Assembly (NCBI GenBank): GCA_022316685.1
Contig: JAKJHU010000067.1
Location: forward strand, 2,046,001-2,110,000
Reading direction: 5' to 3'
Origin: Progne subis subis
Lineage: Eukaryota; Chordata; Aves; Passeriformes; Hirundinidae
DNA length: 64,000 nucleotides
Shown here: in pieces, positions 1 through 11,920 of the stretch
Numbering within the stretch: position 1 is the first letter of the stretch
Layout: each line of letters starts with the position of its first letter
Translations under genes and position numbers: made by a program
The notes under the pieces: model-generated
What the model saw: the letters and a program-made list of their open reading frames with translations, nothing else
Databases searched by the model: none
Told to the model about the DNA's origin: nothing

Positions 1-364
1 GCATGGTACTGCTGATGAATAGTTATGAAAAAAATCCAACCAAATTTAACGAAATATTATAAACAAATGCTATTTAATATATAGATCTTGGCAACTTACA
101 AATTAATAATTGTGCATGCGTAGGTTCAAAAATAATCTAATGAAAACTCAGGAAAGTACAGGCTACCACTATAATCAACTGTCAGTAAAATGAAATGGAT
201 GAATCTCATTTATTTTTTCAGAAATAGAAAATTATTATCCATGGTTTTAATTATATCTATATTATCTATTCCATGGCATAAGTTCAGAATTAATGTGAAG
301 ATTTTTTACTAATTTGTCCACATAAATAACTGTTATAATAGACTGGATTGCCTGTTTTACACAA
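1..364. other. AT-rich single-copy stretch, no gene
   Basis: AT-rich sequence with no recognisable repeat, RNA gene or open frame of interest. It ends where CR1-like sequence begins. Confidence 0.6.
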
Positions 365-485
365 AACCTAACATGGAGACCTAGCATGGGCCCAGAAGGT
401 GCTGATCAGTGACACATAGTCTAGTTGGAGGCTGGTAAATAGAGGTGTGCCCAAGGTGTCAGTACTGGGTCTGACCCTCTTTAAC
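365..485 (+). mobile_element. CR1 LINE, older copy, left arm
   Basis: This matches the CR1 reverse-transcriptase region in sense orientation: the stretch about a gap-free, tested join (CTAGTTGGAGGC, then GGTGTGCCC, then GGGTCTGACCCTCTTTAAC). The match stops after TTTAAC at 485 and resumes in register at 1082 with ATCTTCATTAATGG. In CR1 these two pieces are contiguous, so one old element has been split by the CR1 at 486-1081. It is decayed and cannot code for a working reverse transcriptase. Confidence 0.85.
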
Positions 486-1081
486 GTGCCTGGGGCATCC
501 TAGCCTGTATCAACAGCAGTGTCGGCAGCAGCACCAGGGCAGTGATCATCCCTCCGTACTCAGCTCTAGTGAGGCTGCTCCTCAAGTCCTATATTGTTTT
601 GGGCCCCTTACAACATGCAAGACTTTGAGGTGTTGGAGCATGTCCAGAGAAGGGTAATGAAGTTGGTGGAAGGTCTGGAGCGCAAGTCTGATGAGGATTT
701 GGCTGAGGGAGCTGGGGTTATTTAGCTTGGAGAAAAGGAAGTTCAGGGAGGATGTTCTTGGTCTCTGCATCTGCCTGAAAGAAGGTTGGAGTATTTTCTC
801 CCTCCTAACAAGGGCCAGAACAAGACAAAATGGCCTCAGGCTGCACCTGAAAAGGTTAAAATTGGATATTAGGAAAAATTCTTCACTGAAATGATGGTCA
901 GACGTTGGAACAGGCTGTCTCAGGAGGTGGTGAAATCACCATCCCTGGAAGCATTCAAAAAACTTGTAGATGTGTCATTTGGAAACACAGTTTAGTGGTG
1001 GACTTTGCAGTGTTAGGTTTATGGACTTCATTCCTTGACAGTAGGGGTCTTTTCCAACCTTAATGATTCTATGATTTTATG
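486..1081 (+). mobile_element. CR1 LINE, younger copy nested in an older CR1
   Basis: A 5'-truncated CR1 in sense orientation. It enters just before the segment with CATCAACAGCAGTGTCGGCAG-like sequence and runs through CTTGGAGAAAAGGAAG and GTTGGAACAGGCTGTCTCAGG to the 3' terminus, where octamer-type repeats (ATTCTATG, ATTTTATG) lie at about 1063-1081. No poly(A) follows, as expected for CR1. Short frames inside it are remnants of the second CR1 open frame or chance. It interrupts the older CR1 at 365-485 and 1082-1725 in the same orientation. Confidence 0.88.
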
Positions 1082-1725
1082 ATCTTCATTAATGGTCTGA
1101 ATCATGGGGCAGAGTGCACCCTCAGCAAGTTATTTGATGCCAGGAAACTGCGTGGAGCGGCTGATATGCAAGGAGTTGTGCTATCACTCACAATGACCTC
1201 CAAAGGCTGAAAAAATAGGCTGACAGGAATCTCAAGAAATTCAGACAGGGGAAGTGCAAAGTCCTGCACCTGCAGAGGAATAACACCATGTATTGATACA
1301 AGCTAGCAGGAAAATAATTTGGCAAGAAAGGAACTCTGGGCCATACTGGACAACTTGAACAAGAGCAATGTGCCCCTTCTGCAAAGAATATTAATGGCAC
1401 CACTTAAGAGTATTCCTGCCAGTAGAGCATGTGAGGTGATCCTTCTCCTTCCATCAGCACTGTTAAGGCTGCATTTAGGGATTATATCCTGTTCTGGGCT
1501 CCTTAGTGCAAGACAGACATGGACATCAACAATGAATCTCCAAGATAACTAAGGGACTAGGACATTCTTCTGTGGGGAAAGGTTAAAGAGCAAGAACTGT
1601 GCAGCCCAGAGGAGAGAAGGGTAGAGGGAGATGTTCTCAATGTACATAAATACCTGAGGGGAAGTTGCAATAAAGACAGAACCAGGCTCTTTCCAGTGGT
1701 GCCCAGTGACAGAACTGACACATTC
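1082..1725 (+). mobile_element. CR1 LINE, older copy, right arm
   Basis: This continues the split CR1 from ATCTTCATTAATGG. It passes through the region equivalent to the catalytic FADD box (GTGCACCCTCAGCAAG, reading SKLFDARKL, so one of the two catalytic Asp residues is lost). It goes on through CAGCCCAGAGGAGAG and fades near 1725 without an intact 3' octamer end. Decay is clearly greater than in the inserted copy. Confidence 0.82.
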
Positions 1726-2645
1726 ACACTTCTCTCATAATCTCTGTAAATTTTGTAACTCCTTTCCTACTGACCCTTTCTACGCAGGCTATTGAGACCT
1801 TTCAGCTGGACATTTGGAGAATCATGCCAGATGTAAATGCAATGGATCTAAAATTTAGTTATATTTCATAGTTTCAAATTATTTGACCTGAAGTATTTGC
1901 AAGTAATATTTTTAAGGCAAAATGAATTCAAAAAAACATTCTTATATCATGTAAAGTGCTAATTCACAGCACACAAAAATTAATTGAGGCAATTTTAAGA
2001 GAATTTCCATTGTAGAATTGCAAGTACATGATGGAACACTCTAAAATTACTGCAGATTTATGATAGTATTGTATGATAAAATTTGATTCAGGCAGTTTGC
2101 ATCATTGAACTGAAGACTCAAATGAATAAACTTTACTAAAATCTCCTAGGCAAATAATTTCATGTGTGGGAATAAAGGCTGATGACCAATTTAATAACAG
2201 GAAATTAACACCTACAGTTTTACCCATCAAGGAGAAAAGAAGATCTTTAAAAATGGCCAAAAATCTTCCAGTGATTTCAGTCTCTTCTCTGACTTTGACC
2301 TAGTTAAAATTCCTTTTTAAAGAATCAATAACATGTCCACTTTCTTTCCATTTTCAATTTGTTCTGATGCTTGAGGAGCAATCAGAAAGACTTTTTATCT
2401 TTCTGATGTGCAAGCCACAGATTGTACAATAGAGAAAAAGTGACAAAATGAGCTCAGTTCAAGTAGTAGCTCAACTTGTTCACCTTTATCTTACATATTT
2501 TGCTAATGCTCTGGAAGTTATACTTCTTCAGTGGTATAGAAATCTATGCATTGATTTAAAGTTGCTGTCATAACATAAAGGACTGGCAGCTCCCAAAGGA
2601 TAGTGACTCCTCATCTGTAGAAGCAGACAGCATCCAGCACTTCTG

Positions 2646-2649
<4 letters not shown>

Positions 2650-2681
<32 letters not shown>
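2650..2681. repeat. Poly(T) tract, 32 bases
   Basis: Uninterrupted T run, equivalent to poly(A) on the minus strand. No recognisable retrosequence sits beside it, so it could be a simple homopolymer or the tail of an unrecognised minus-strand retrocopy. Confidence 0.9.
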
Positions 2682-3149
2682 CTCCGAAAGGTGCCAAGTT
2701 CACAGGACTGAAAACCTCCCCACAGAGCCTGCTACAAAACTTCCTGTGAGCTATCCTTTTGTCACTGGGGAAAGGTTCCTACCCCTCCATCTATTCCAAA
2801 ACTAATTTCTGCTAAAAGTCCATGGTTGTTTTCTCTGTTTGTTTGTTTCATCCTAGTCCAATTTAAATAACACTTCTTTAAGAGAGTGTTAAAGAGTGTT
2901 TAAGCTCTCTGGAAGAACACTTCTGGTTTTAAGCTGCAGCAGTTGTACTGCAAGTGTAGTATCTAAGCTATATAACAATGACAATGGACCTCACTGTAGG
3001 ATAAAAAATGTAAAAGCAGTGCAGATAGTGCAAATCAAATGTAAAAGTTAAACAGATATTGAGATCCGGATTTCTTAAGGTTGCAAAAGTATTCATGATA
3101 TAAATTTTATTTTCAGACTCTATACTTCTAAAAGATTCTCAGCTCAAAG

Positions 3150-3192
3150 ATAATAATAATAATAAAAAATAATAGTAATAATAATAATAATT
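3150..3192. repeat. (AAT)n microsatellite
   Basis: Runs of AAT/TAA with a short A-rich interruption and a G substitution. It is an imperfect trinucleotide repeat with no coding context. Confidence 0.85.
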
Positions 3193-3394
3193 TAAATCAA
3201 ATTCCTATTGAATGAAAGTAAAATAAATTTTCCTGTGAGTAGAGAAACTGCTAACACAGGATTTCCTGTAAATTTCTTTCCTTTAAATCCTAGATTCTAA
3301 AAAATTATGCTGAGGCAGTGTGGCATCTCATTGCACATAGCTGAATAAAAAAATGGTTCAGTGAAGAGAAGTAGAGGGGTTTTGGTTGTTCCCT

Positions 3395-3421
3395 CCCCCC
3401 CCCCCCCTTTTTTTTTTTTTT
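3395..3421. repeat. C13 run abutting a T14 run
   Basis: A C homopolymer passes directly into a T homopolymer, giving a 27-base pure pyrimidine tract that is G/A-only on the other strand. Such tracts are slippage-prone and sequencing may misjudge their length. Confidence 0.85.
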
Positions 3422-5999
3422 ATTATGTTAATTTCTTTTCAGTGGAACATCTTCTACTGTCCAAATTTTTGTTTCATCCAGATATCTTAGATCCCTGTTA
3501 GACTTCATAGATCTTGAGGAGATCTGAAACAGTAAAAGAAATATTGGGATAATATAAGGGAGCATAAACTGTAAACCATACCTAAACGTGATGAGAATGA
3601 GATATAAAGATGGGGATCTTAGGACATATTCCTCACAAACAAAATCTAAATGTACCTTTCCTGTATTCTCAAACAGTGATGAATTTCTGATATGTTGCCT
3701 GTGGTATCTTTGCCTCTATATAAATGTATAATTTCAACTAAGGTTGAAATAAAGAGAGTTGTGCTGAAAATTTGTTGATAAGAAAAGAGCAAATATAAAC
3801 ATACTTAATAAAGCCAGGGATATATCATTAGTATAAATGGAACCTTAACCAACATATAAACATCGTCTAAATTACTGCCTAGGAGGTAACCAAAATAAAT
3901 TTCACCTGGATCAGGGTAATCTTTGGATTCTTTTTTCCCTCTCTATCCACATCAAATTGAGATATAACCTGAAAAAACAGCTCCTAGCAGAGCTGGGGTT
4001 AGATGCATGTAGCACCTAAAGGTACATGGGGTAGAAAAATGACTGAGTATTCACATAAGTCAAATAAGGAAAGGCAAAATTACGCTGAGTTTTTGCTGCA
4101 GTTCTTCACATCTTTGAAAGACTGAAATTAATAACTCCATCTCTGGTTTTGTATTTATGTCATGATTAACAATTTCTATAATTAAGAAGATTTTTTAATT
4201 AAAAAGTTATTTATTGTGTAAGTACTTAGGAAGATTCAACTACAACTTTTTGTTAAAGTTTAAATTAGATTTTATTGCTTTTTCTGAAGAACTGTAACTA
4301 ATGAACTTTGCTTCATAGAAACTATTTGACTTTATACTTGACCCACTTCTTATCCTTCCCTGTGTTTATTTGCATTTAAAAAAAAAAAAAATCAAAACAG
4401 GATGCAGAACAATTTTTTTTTTAAATTATTTTATTGCAAAACTTTATTTGTGGAGAAAAAAAATTGTTTGCTTTGCTATTTTTTCTCAGATTAATTAGTA
4501 TTCCAAAAGAAATTAGTAGATGCTAGCATATTTTAAATAAGATTTAGATGATCACAGCTTTCAAGATAAAATGACAGATGTCCAAGGATTTTTCCCGTAG
4601 AAAAAAATCAAGAAAAAAGACTCCTCTCTCTAGAATACATCAACACATATCCCCAAGTCAGTTTTGGCTTTTGCAGCATATATGCTTCTTCTCTTAGCAC
4701 AAGTACATTAAAATCCCAATTTGGATACTTAAGGTAAGGAAAAACTTGCTTCCATACTTTATAGAGCTGACTGAAAACATGCTAGGTCAAAGAGAGTTAT
4801 TTATTAAAATTTCTCCCATTACTAGACTGAGAAGCCTGAAAAATAAATATGTTGAAAGCTTTCCAACTTGTAGATAGGCAAAATCATCACAAATATTTAT
4901 AAGGATATTTTAATCATTACGTCTCTTAGACAATTTTATGCCAATATGGCATTCTGGATTCTTGCTCAAGATAGAACAGAAATTTTATGAGAAGTGCAAA
5001 AAATTCCTATGTTTCCTGAGTATCTCCTTCATGGCTGGTGAAACTCTAAAATGTTTACTGAGATAGTCTGAATAATTATGTCAGAATTCTGTCTTAATTA
5101 TGCAGATTTTTTTTTTTTTCAAAAATGTGATTGTTATTTTCTTAATTCACTATGATAAAAAAGAGCCAGTTCTTCCTCATATTGCCTAATTATTAAAGTT
5201 GCAGTTGTTCCCAAGCATCATACATTATTATAGTCTGGTTGAAATAGATATCCTCCTATATATGCTTCTTTATTTCCCTTTTTATAATATGCTGTGACAA
5301 CTCTTGTTATTTTCTACATTTTTTTATTTCATGTGCTCTTTAAAGTTTTTTCTAGTATTCAGAAAATATGACAAAAGTTCTGCAATGCATTCAACAATTT
5401 ATAAATATCAATTGGCCTTATATAATCTTTGTATTGCGCCTTGTGGTAAATAGTATTGTCTCTTTATTTCTAGTAGTGTTCATGCTGCTCAGAAATTGGG
5501 TTTAGGTCCATGCTATACTCCTAGACAGTTTGTTTCTCACAGACCATTAGGTTGTATATTAGGTAAATGAATAATAATAATACAAGGCGGGGGAAAATCC
5601 TTGACTCCTACTGTTGATTATAACTGATATATTTTACTGCAAGATTAGAGGCATTTTTACATAGATGAGAAGAAGTGTCATCAATCCATTGTCAGGAACT
5701 ATCAGAGATGAACAAATGGCAGAAAGAAGAATTAGATGCCTGCAGCATGCATTAGTAATCTACAGTATGGGGGATTTTTTTTTTTTTCCCCTCAAGAATC
5801 CTTAAATACATAAAAAATATTTTCTCAACAAAACATGAAAGTGACAATTTTTTTCCCCCCTTCTGTTAAATATATGTTAGTGTCTCTTTATATCTGGGAA
5901 TTAAAATGTCAGATTTATGATATGATTCTGGGTAAAAAAAACAAACCAGAAACAACCCTGCTAGAATGCTACAGGCACTATTCATAAGCTGCAGAACTG

Positions 6000-6654
6000 G
6001 AGAGAGATGGATTTGATGGGTAGACTGTTTGGTGGGCAAAGAATTGGTTGGACAATCACATCCAGAGGGTAGTGGTCAATGGCTCAGAGTCACAATGGAC
6101 ATCAGTGACAAGTGATGCTTTTCAAGGGTTGGTATTGACTGGCACTTTTTAACATCTTCACTGGTGACAAGGGCAGTGGGATCGAGTGCACCCTCAGGAA
6201 ATTTGCAGGTGGCATCAAGCTGAGTTTTGCATTTGACACTTGAAAAGATAGGATGTCATTCAGATGGACCTGGACAAGTTCGAGATGGACCCATGGGAAT
6301 CTCATGAGTTTAACAAGACCAATTTCAAGGTGTTACACCTGGGTGGGGGAAACCTCTAGTATCAACACACGGTGGGGAATGAACAGATGGAGAGCAGCCC
6401 TGCTGAGAAGGACCTGGGAGTGCTGCTGGATGAGGGACTGGACATTCAGCCCAGAAAGCCAAACGTGTCCTGGGCTGCATCTAAAGCAGCGTGGGCAGCA
6501 GGGCCAGGGAGGAGATTCTGCTCCTCTGCTCCCCTCTGGTGAGACCGCACCTGCAGTGCTGCACCAAGCTCTGGGGTCCCCAGTGCAGGAAGGACATGGA
6601 CCTGTGGGAGCAGACCCAGATGAGGGCCTCCAAGTTGATTAGAACATCTCCTAC
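6000..6654 (+). mobile_element. CR1 LINE, left arm, split by a solo LTR
   Basis: Sense CR1 from the middle of the reverse-transcriptase region. It begins around GAGATGGATTTGATGGGTAG and passes GTGCACCCTCAGGAAATTTGC. The catalytic FADD box equivalent reads FAGG, so both Asp residues are lost. It continues through CTGGGAGTGCTGCTGGATGA and GGGCAGCAGGGCCAGGGAGG. The match stops at CATCTCCTAC (6654) and resumes at 7309 after an LTR. Open frames at 6253-6642 and 6491-6781 derive from this element and its flank. Confidence 0.92.
6649..6654. repeat. Target-site duplication, left copy
   Basis: TCCTAC lies directly before the LTR's TG end. The right copy, TCCTAT at 7309-7314, directly follows the CA end. 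They agree at five of six positions. A six-base duplication fits ERVK/alpharetrovirus-type integration. Confidence 0.8.
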
Positions 6655-7308
6655 TGTCGCTTGTCTCTCACGGAGCTCCCCGGCTCCATTTTCGCCCTGG
6701 CTAGCTCGAGGAAAGTGGCAGACAAAAGGAGCTTCTCAGGGTCCTAAAAATCTGGGAGGCGGCCAAGAACCTTTACCTTAGCACATGAGAGCGAGACCCT
6801 GTTGGCGGCAAAGGAAGGAATTGGGGCTTGATCTGGGGGGGCGAAACCAAGGCTTTATTCAGTCTTTGTTCTGTGGTCCTGTCCCAGAGCACAGCCCGAA
6901 TCAAGCCATATGCCCAGCCGGGTGATCTGGGCTTATATACAAGGGAGGGGCTAAAAGAGGGGACAAACCAACACCCAATGAGGGATAAGGTGGGAGTGGA
7001 ACAGGGCTGGAGGGACATTCAAGGAAACCAATGGGGAACATAAAAGGAGGAACCTCCCCGGCTCCTGCCCTATCATTCGATGTCCTTGCCCGAAATCTCC
7101 AGAAGCCGGGTGGAACAGCTGAATGACAGACAGGGCCCACAGGAGGGGACTGGGAGGAGTGTGGGAGGATGGACAGGGAGAAGGGCAGGGACAAACCCCA
7201 GGATATAAAATTTTCCAGGAGAACACTGAGTACAGAACAAACCATTATAAAACCAAAATTAAATATAAAAATTAAATACAATATGAAACCAAATAACACA
7301 GAGCAACA
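6655..7308 (-). mobile_element. Solo LTR of an endogenous retrovirus (ERVK-like), inserted in CR1
   Basis: A 654-bp LTR. On the plus strand it starts TGTCGC and ends GCAACA, giving inverted ends TGTYGC. Read on the minus strand, a TATATAAG box lies at 6932-6939 and AATAAA at 6854-6859, about 75 bases downstream, followed by about 200 bases of R/U5. It is flanked by 6649-6654 and 7309-7314, a near-perfect 6-bp target duplication, and by two arms of one CR1. No internal gag/pol/env is present, so it is most likely a solo LTR left by LTR-LTR recombination. It is GC-richer and younger-looking than its host CR1. The family name is inference. Confidence 0.9.
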
Positions 7309-7692
7309 TCCTATGAGGGAAGGCTGAGAGAACAGACATTTCTCAGCCTAGAAAAGAGGCTTTGGGATGACCTAATTGGAGCCTTCCATTACCTGAAGGG
7401 AACTTAAAGGAAAAATGGGGAGAGACTATTTACAAGAGCAAGTAGTGACCGGACAAGAGGGGATGGGTTTAAACTGAAAGAGTAGGTGTAGATTAAATTA
7501 GGAAAAAATCCTTTGTAGTGAGGGTGGTGGTAAAAATTGCCAGGGGACATGGTGGATGCTCCTTCCCTGGCAGTGTTCAAGAACAATTTGACAGAGTTGT
7601 GAGTAATCTGCATCCCCACTCCATGGCAGTTGGAACCAGATGATCTATAAAGTCCCTTCCATCCCAAGCATTTCTATGATTCCATGATCTTA
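7309..7692 (+). mobile_element. CR1 LINE, right arm with intact 3' end
   Basis: CR1 resumes with TCCTATGAGGGAAGGCTGAG, continues through TTCTCAGCCTAGAAAAGAGG and ends at the octamer repeats (TTTCTATGATTCCATGATCT) at about 7671-7692. Together with 6000-6654 it is one 5'-truncated element of about 1.04 kb. An antisense frame at 7404-7667 is a shadow. Confidence 0.92.
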
Positions 7693-10173
7693 TGCAAAAG
7701 TCACGCATAAAAATTTCAATATTTAATAATAACATGCATCATATTAACTCCATCTTTCCTACCTGTTTAATATAAAAACTGAGCAAACACCTCAGAAAAA
7801 TAAACCTTTGTCTCTCTATTTTAATCAAAACCCTTGAAAAACATTCTTTCTTTAATCTGCAAGAATAACATGTACTGACTAAGGAATTCATGAACTGTAG
7901 GAAGAAATACATGACGACAAAGATCCTTTACATACTTATTTGCTGCATTCTCATCATTGCCTATGTTAAATATATGCACAAGATAAAGCCAACTAGTTGA
8001 AAGTCTTGTTAAAGGCTGTTAATTCTGTAAATCATCAAGAAAAATATGTGTGTATGATATGAGGAAGAAGGAGTTTTATCAGTAATTGCTCTTCTTTATT
8101 GAGCTCTGAGTAATTGCTGCAGAAGCAATCTCAGAGGCCTGCCCTGGCTCACACAATCACCTTTGGTGGATTTCTGTAATTATTGTTAAAAGTTCATATT
8201 TGCCAATTCTAAAAAAGTACTGTTAACTAGATTTTTTTTTTTTTTTTTAAGAAAAGGTTAACTTAAAAAAGAGTATTTCTGAAGTGCTCAGTGTTAGAGT
8301 GTTCAGGCGATTGTTGCAAAGTTCTTCAGCAACAGAAATGTTCACATGCTTATAATCTTTTGTGTTTGAGATTGTCCAGCTACAAATGGCCACTCTATGA
8401 GCCTGCTGAAAGTGAAGTATTGCCACCTGTCACTGAAATGTTGTCTGCTCATCTGCTCTGAACAGCTAAGTCCAACTCTGTTTTCTGCTTACAGAGGCTT
8501 CAAAAATTATGCAGTCAGACTAAAAGTGTTTTCATGACTGTATCTTTTATATGGTCAGAAGTTTTTTCCACTTGAGTTGTGCTGTGATCAAAAACCTTAA
8601 AGGAAGGAAAGATAATTTAGACAATTACTTTCAGATGTGCCCTCCATAAATGTTATATTCTGGCTCCAGTGTTGCAGTAGGATACCATTTTTTGTTGCTG
8701 TTTTGCAGAAAAATGCCCTCTTGACAGAGGTGTGAGCAATTTTATAATAATTAAAAAAAAAAAAAAAATCTTTCAAGTGAGCTAAGTCTTAAAACTGGAT
8801 ATCCTCAGGTGTTTCTTAGTAGAACACTTTATACAATACTATCAGGTAGTAAGCATGAATGGAGTTAGAGACATGAAACTTTAGAAAATTTCAAATTAAG
8901 ATATTTTTATTTGCATAAATCAGTTCACTGCAGCCTTTCCAAATTTCTCTCACTTTATTTTTCTCTTGCTCATTGTAGGTGCGAATATAAAAAGTAGTAG
9001 TAGTTGAGGTTCTTTGCATCGGGAAGAAAAAGTACAAAGCATTGAATACAGAACAAAGCAATTTAGCATCAGGGTTCAGTGTTACTGGCTGTATCATCAG
9101 AGTTGCAAACTAATTTTGTACAACCTGCTGAGCATGACTTATTTTGTGAGGCATCAAATATTACCTTAGCTATAAAGTCCAACCACTCTGGTAACTTCTG
9201 ATGGCTTCCATTTTTAATTGTTATAGTTCGCACTACAGAGGTGCCATGACATTCAACAAAACCTAATTGTTTGTCCTCTGCAATGTGTGTCCATAATGAC
9301 CCTCACCTGGGACCCCCGTCTGTGGGCCCAGGACTGATGTTCAAGCTCCTCAGACTCATGCTCCTAGACCTCATATTGTAGGAGAGCCATTATCCAGCCC
9401 TGTTGAGCAGATAAAGCATTTTCTGAAGTTGGCTTATGTATGTGTGTGTGAGTATACGTGCATGGATAATTAATTAGGAAGTGAGAATTGCCTATTTTAA
9501 GCAATGTGTGCATTGTGCAGTTTGCTTTTATTTTAAGATACTTTCCTCACAAAAAATAACCAAGCCAAGGTAAAATGTACACAAATGTTCTTCAAGTTAT
9601 TGCTCGTTGACTTTACATTAATTTGTTGTTGTTGTTGTATTGTATCAAAAGTCAGTCTATGGTTGTTTTAGTAAGATACTGTGGACTGTGGTTCTTTTCC
9701 TTTTGTCAGAAGATAATCTAGGTATTGTATTACTATCTCTTCATGTCTTTAAAAACATGAAAACTTTACCTAAAAACCAGAGTAGAACCAAGTTGATAGA
9801 TTCCATAGGCTTTAAAACCAGGAAGGAGCCAAGAAATAAGAGAATTAAAAGAGGAATAAATTTGTCTAGTCTAATACATGAGAGTTTTCACAGATTTGTG
9901 GCATGAAACTTTGGGAAAGCATGCCATCAACAATTGGGTGATTAATGACTTGTATGTGAGAAGAAAATGCATGAACATTCCTTATTGCCAACAGGTTTCA
10001 TTCACTATGAATACTAAGCAGACACAGACACATAGTTGTTTGTACCGTTTTGAATATTAGTGCTCAAAGATTTTAGATAACATCAGAAGTATTGAATGTG
10101 AGGGGGGTTGGTTTGTTTTTTTGTGAGCAGATTTTTTTTATTCAATTTCAACAACTTTTCCCTGCTCCCTATA
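7693..10173. other. AT-rich region with possible conserved or unclassified blocks, no supported gene
   Basis: Mostly AT-rich and repeat-poor. Two patches stand out. About 8090-8490 has balanced composition, few simple runs and AATTA/TAATT motifs. About 9235-9410 is GC-richer (for example CTCACCTGGGACCCCCGTCT) and looks like an unclassified repeat or LTR scrap. A 68-codon antisense frame at 8891-9097 matches no family I know. Poly(T) and poly(A) runs occur near 8231 and 8752. Confidence 0.5.
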
Positions 10174-10880
10174 GATCATAGAATCATAGAATACTTTGAT
10201 TAGACAGGGAGCTCCAAATCATATACTTCAGCCCTGGATGCAGGGACATCTTGCACTAGCTAACCTTGCTCAAAGCACTGTCCAACCTGTCTTTAAACAC
10301 TTCTCCATGAGGTGCTCACAACTTCTCTGGGCAACCTGTTCCGATGTCTTATCAATCTGATGATAAAGAATTATTTCTTTAGGTCAAATCTACCCCAGCC
10401 AAAACCAGGACACACCCTCTTTCAGTTCAAAATTCTTTCCCTTGTCCTATGACTGCATTCTTAGTAAAAAGACTCTCCCCATTGTTTTTACAAGCCCACT
10501 TTAATTATTGATAGGCTGCAATAAGGTAAAGCCTTCTGTTCTCCAGGCTGAAGAATTCTTAACCTTTTTCTTATAGGAGGGGTGTTCAATTCCTCTGTAG
10601 GTCTTTGTCACTCTCCCCTGGACCTGCTCCAACCTGTCCATGTCTTTCTGCTGAGGACTCCAAAACTCAACATGGTATTTAAGGTGGGGTGTCATTGGAA
10701 CAGAGAGGGTGAATCACTTTCTTTGACCTTCTGTCCACACATCTTTTCATGCAGCTCAGGATAAAATTGCATTTTTTAGCTTCAAGCTCATTACTGTCTC
10801 ATATCCCTCTGGATTGTGTCTCATTCCTTAAACATATGAAGTGCAGCACTCAGCTTTGTGTCATCTGCTTGGGACAGGTC
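10174..10880 (-). mobile_element. CR1 LINE, antisense, 3' portion
   Basis: Starts with the antisense 3' octamers (GATCATAGAATCATAGAAT). It runs through CTCTGGGCAACCTGTTCC, TTCTCCAGGCTGAAGAATTC and CCTGGACCTGCTCCAACCTG. Similarity weakens after about 10750, but GCAGCACTCAGCTTTGTGTC near 10850 still looks CR1-derived, so the far end is approximate. It is a truncated, non-coding copy; the frames 10501-10695, 10582-10764 and 10749-10937 are by-products. Confidence 0.88.
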
Positions 10881-11861
10881 ACATTAAGCTATGTAGCAAA
10901 AATTATAGCAGCAATTTCTTGCGACCTACTAAACTAAACTTTATTTAAAACTGCCTGCTCTCAAATATCATTTCCTTCTTTCTGAATACTACAAATACCT
11001 CATAAAAATGATCAGCAATTTCCCCCTACATCTTAGATGCTAGAACTGGAGAATTTTTCTGCCTTGTCTTTCAAAGAAATAATGAGGAAAAAGTGAAGAG
11101 CACTTTCCAGATATAAAGGCAGGAGGAAATGTCTGAGCTAATACACTTATTTCTCATCAGTTAACACAATAGTGATCCAAATTAGCTAGTAAAAAACATG
11201 AGGAAAGGAGGCTGGAGGCTGTTTGCTCCCATCCTCATAGACACATAACAACTATGATAAAACAAAAAGCAATTACTTTCCAAAGATATTATTAAAAAAA
11301 AAAGTAAAAACAATAGATTAGATACTGTACCATGTCTTCCTCACAATAATTCAGTACTTCAGTGGCTATAGGAATAATCATGAACCTGTAGCTATCCTCA
11401 GGAGTATGTTGCATTGGAGAAGGGAGGAAAAAAAAAAAAGTTAAAATTACAGACACAGCACACAGATTTTTGTGAAGTCTAAGTAGCAACAAGAAAGATA
11501 GCCCCAGTTAATAGGAAGAAAATTTCTTTGTCACAGAAATTTGGGCACAGAGAATGAAACTTAAGGGACAGTAAATTGTCTGAGAATGGTCAACTGACAC
11601 TACTAAACTGGAATTGGATCTAATTGTTGATACAATTAAAATGATGACACATAATTAGAAAGAAATCTCACTCAATGTTTTGAAATTTTATGTCTCTTAC
11701 ACTTTAATATTATCTTTGATTGGATATTAAATAAAGATATTTTGCATACTTGTCAGATATTCTGTTTTTCTGACTTCAATGGAAGCAGGAATGGAATTGG
11801 ATCTCCTGTGTATTCATGTGGTTTTGTTCTTAAGTTTTTGTCTTTTTTTTTTTTTTTTTTC

Positions 11862-11920
11862 CTTTTTATATGCAAGGCACATTTTTTTTTTTTTTTTCTT
11901 TTTACATGCAAGGCACATTT
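11862..11920 (+). repeat. Tandem duplication of a T-rich 36-bp unit
   Basis: CTTTTTATATGCAAGGCACA at 11862 recurs at 11898 as CTTTTTACATGCAAGGCACA, one base different, each within a long T run. The period is 36 bp. It probably arose by slippage or misalignment between the flanking T runs. The frames 11742-11948 and 11779-12012 run through it and are not genes. Confidence 0.85.

Larger units (their letters stand above)
1726..5999. other. AT-rich single-copy region with simple tracts
   Basis: About 4.3 kb with no supported gene. Most is AT-rich sequence without recognised repeat families. Simple tracts include T32 at 2650-2681, an AAT-type run at about 3150-3192 and a C13-T14 junction at 3395-3421. 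Nothing here has the codon-like composition or splice framing needed to call an exon. Confidence 0.6.

Noticed and set aside
6253..6781. Frames of 129 and 96 codons
   Set aside because: They lie in the CR1 left arm and cross into the LTR; they are out of frame with, or decayed from, the CR1 protein and have lost the catalytic residues.
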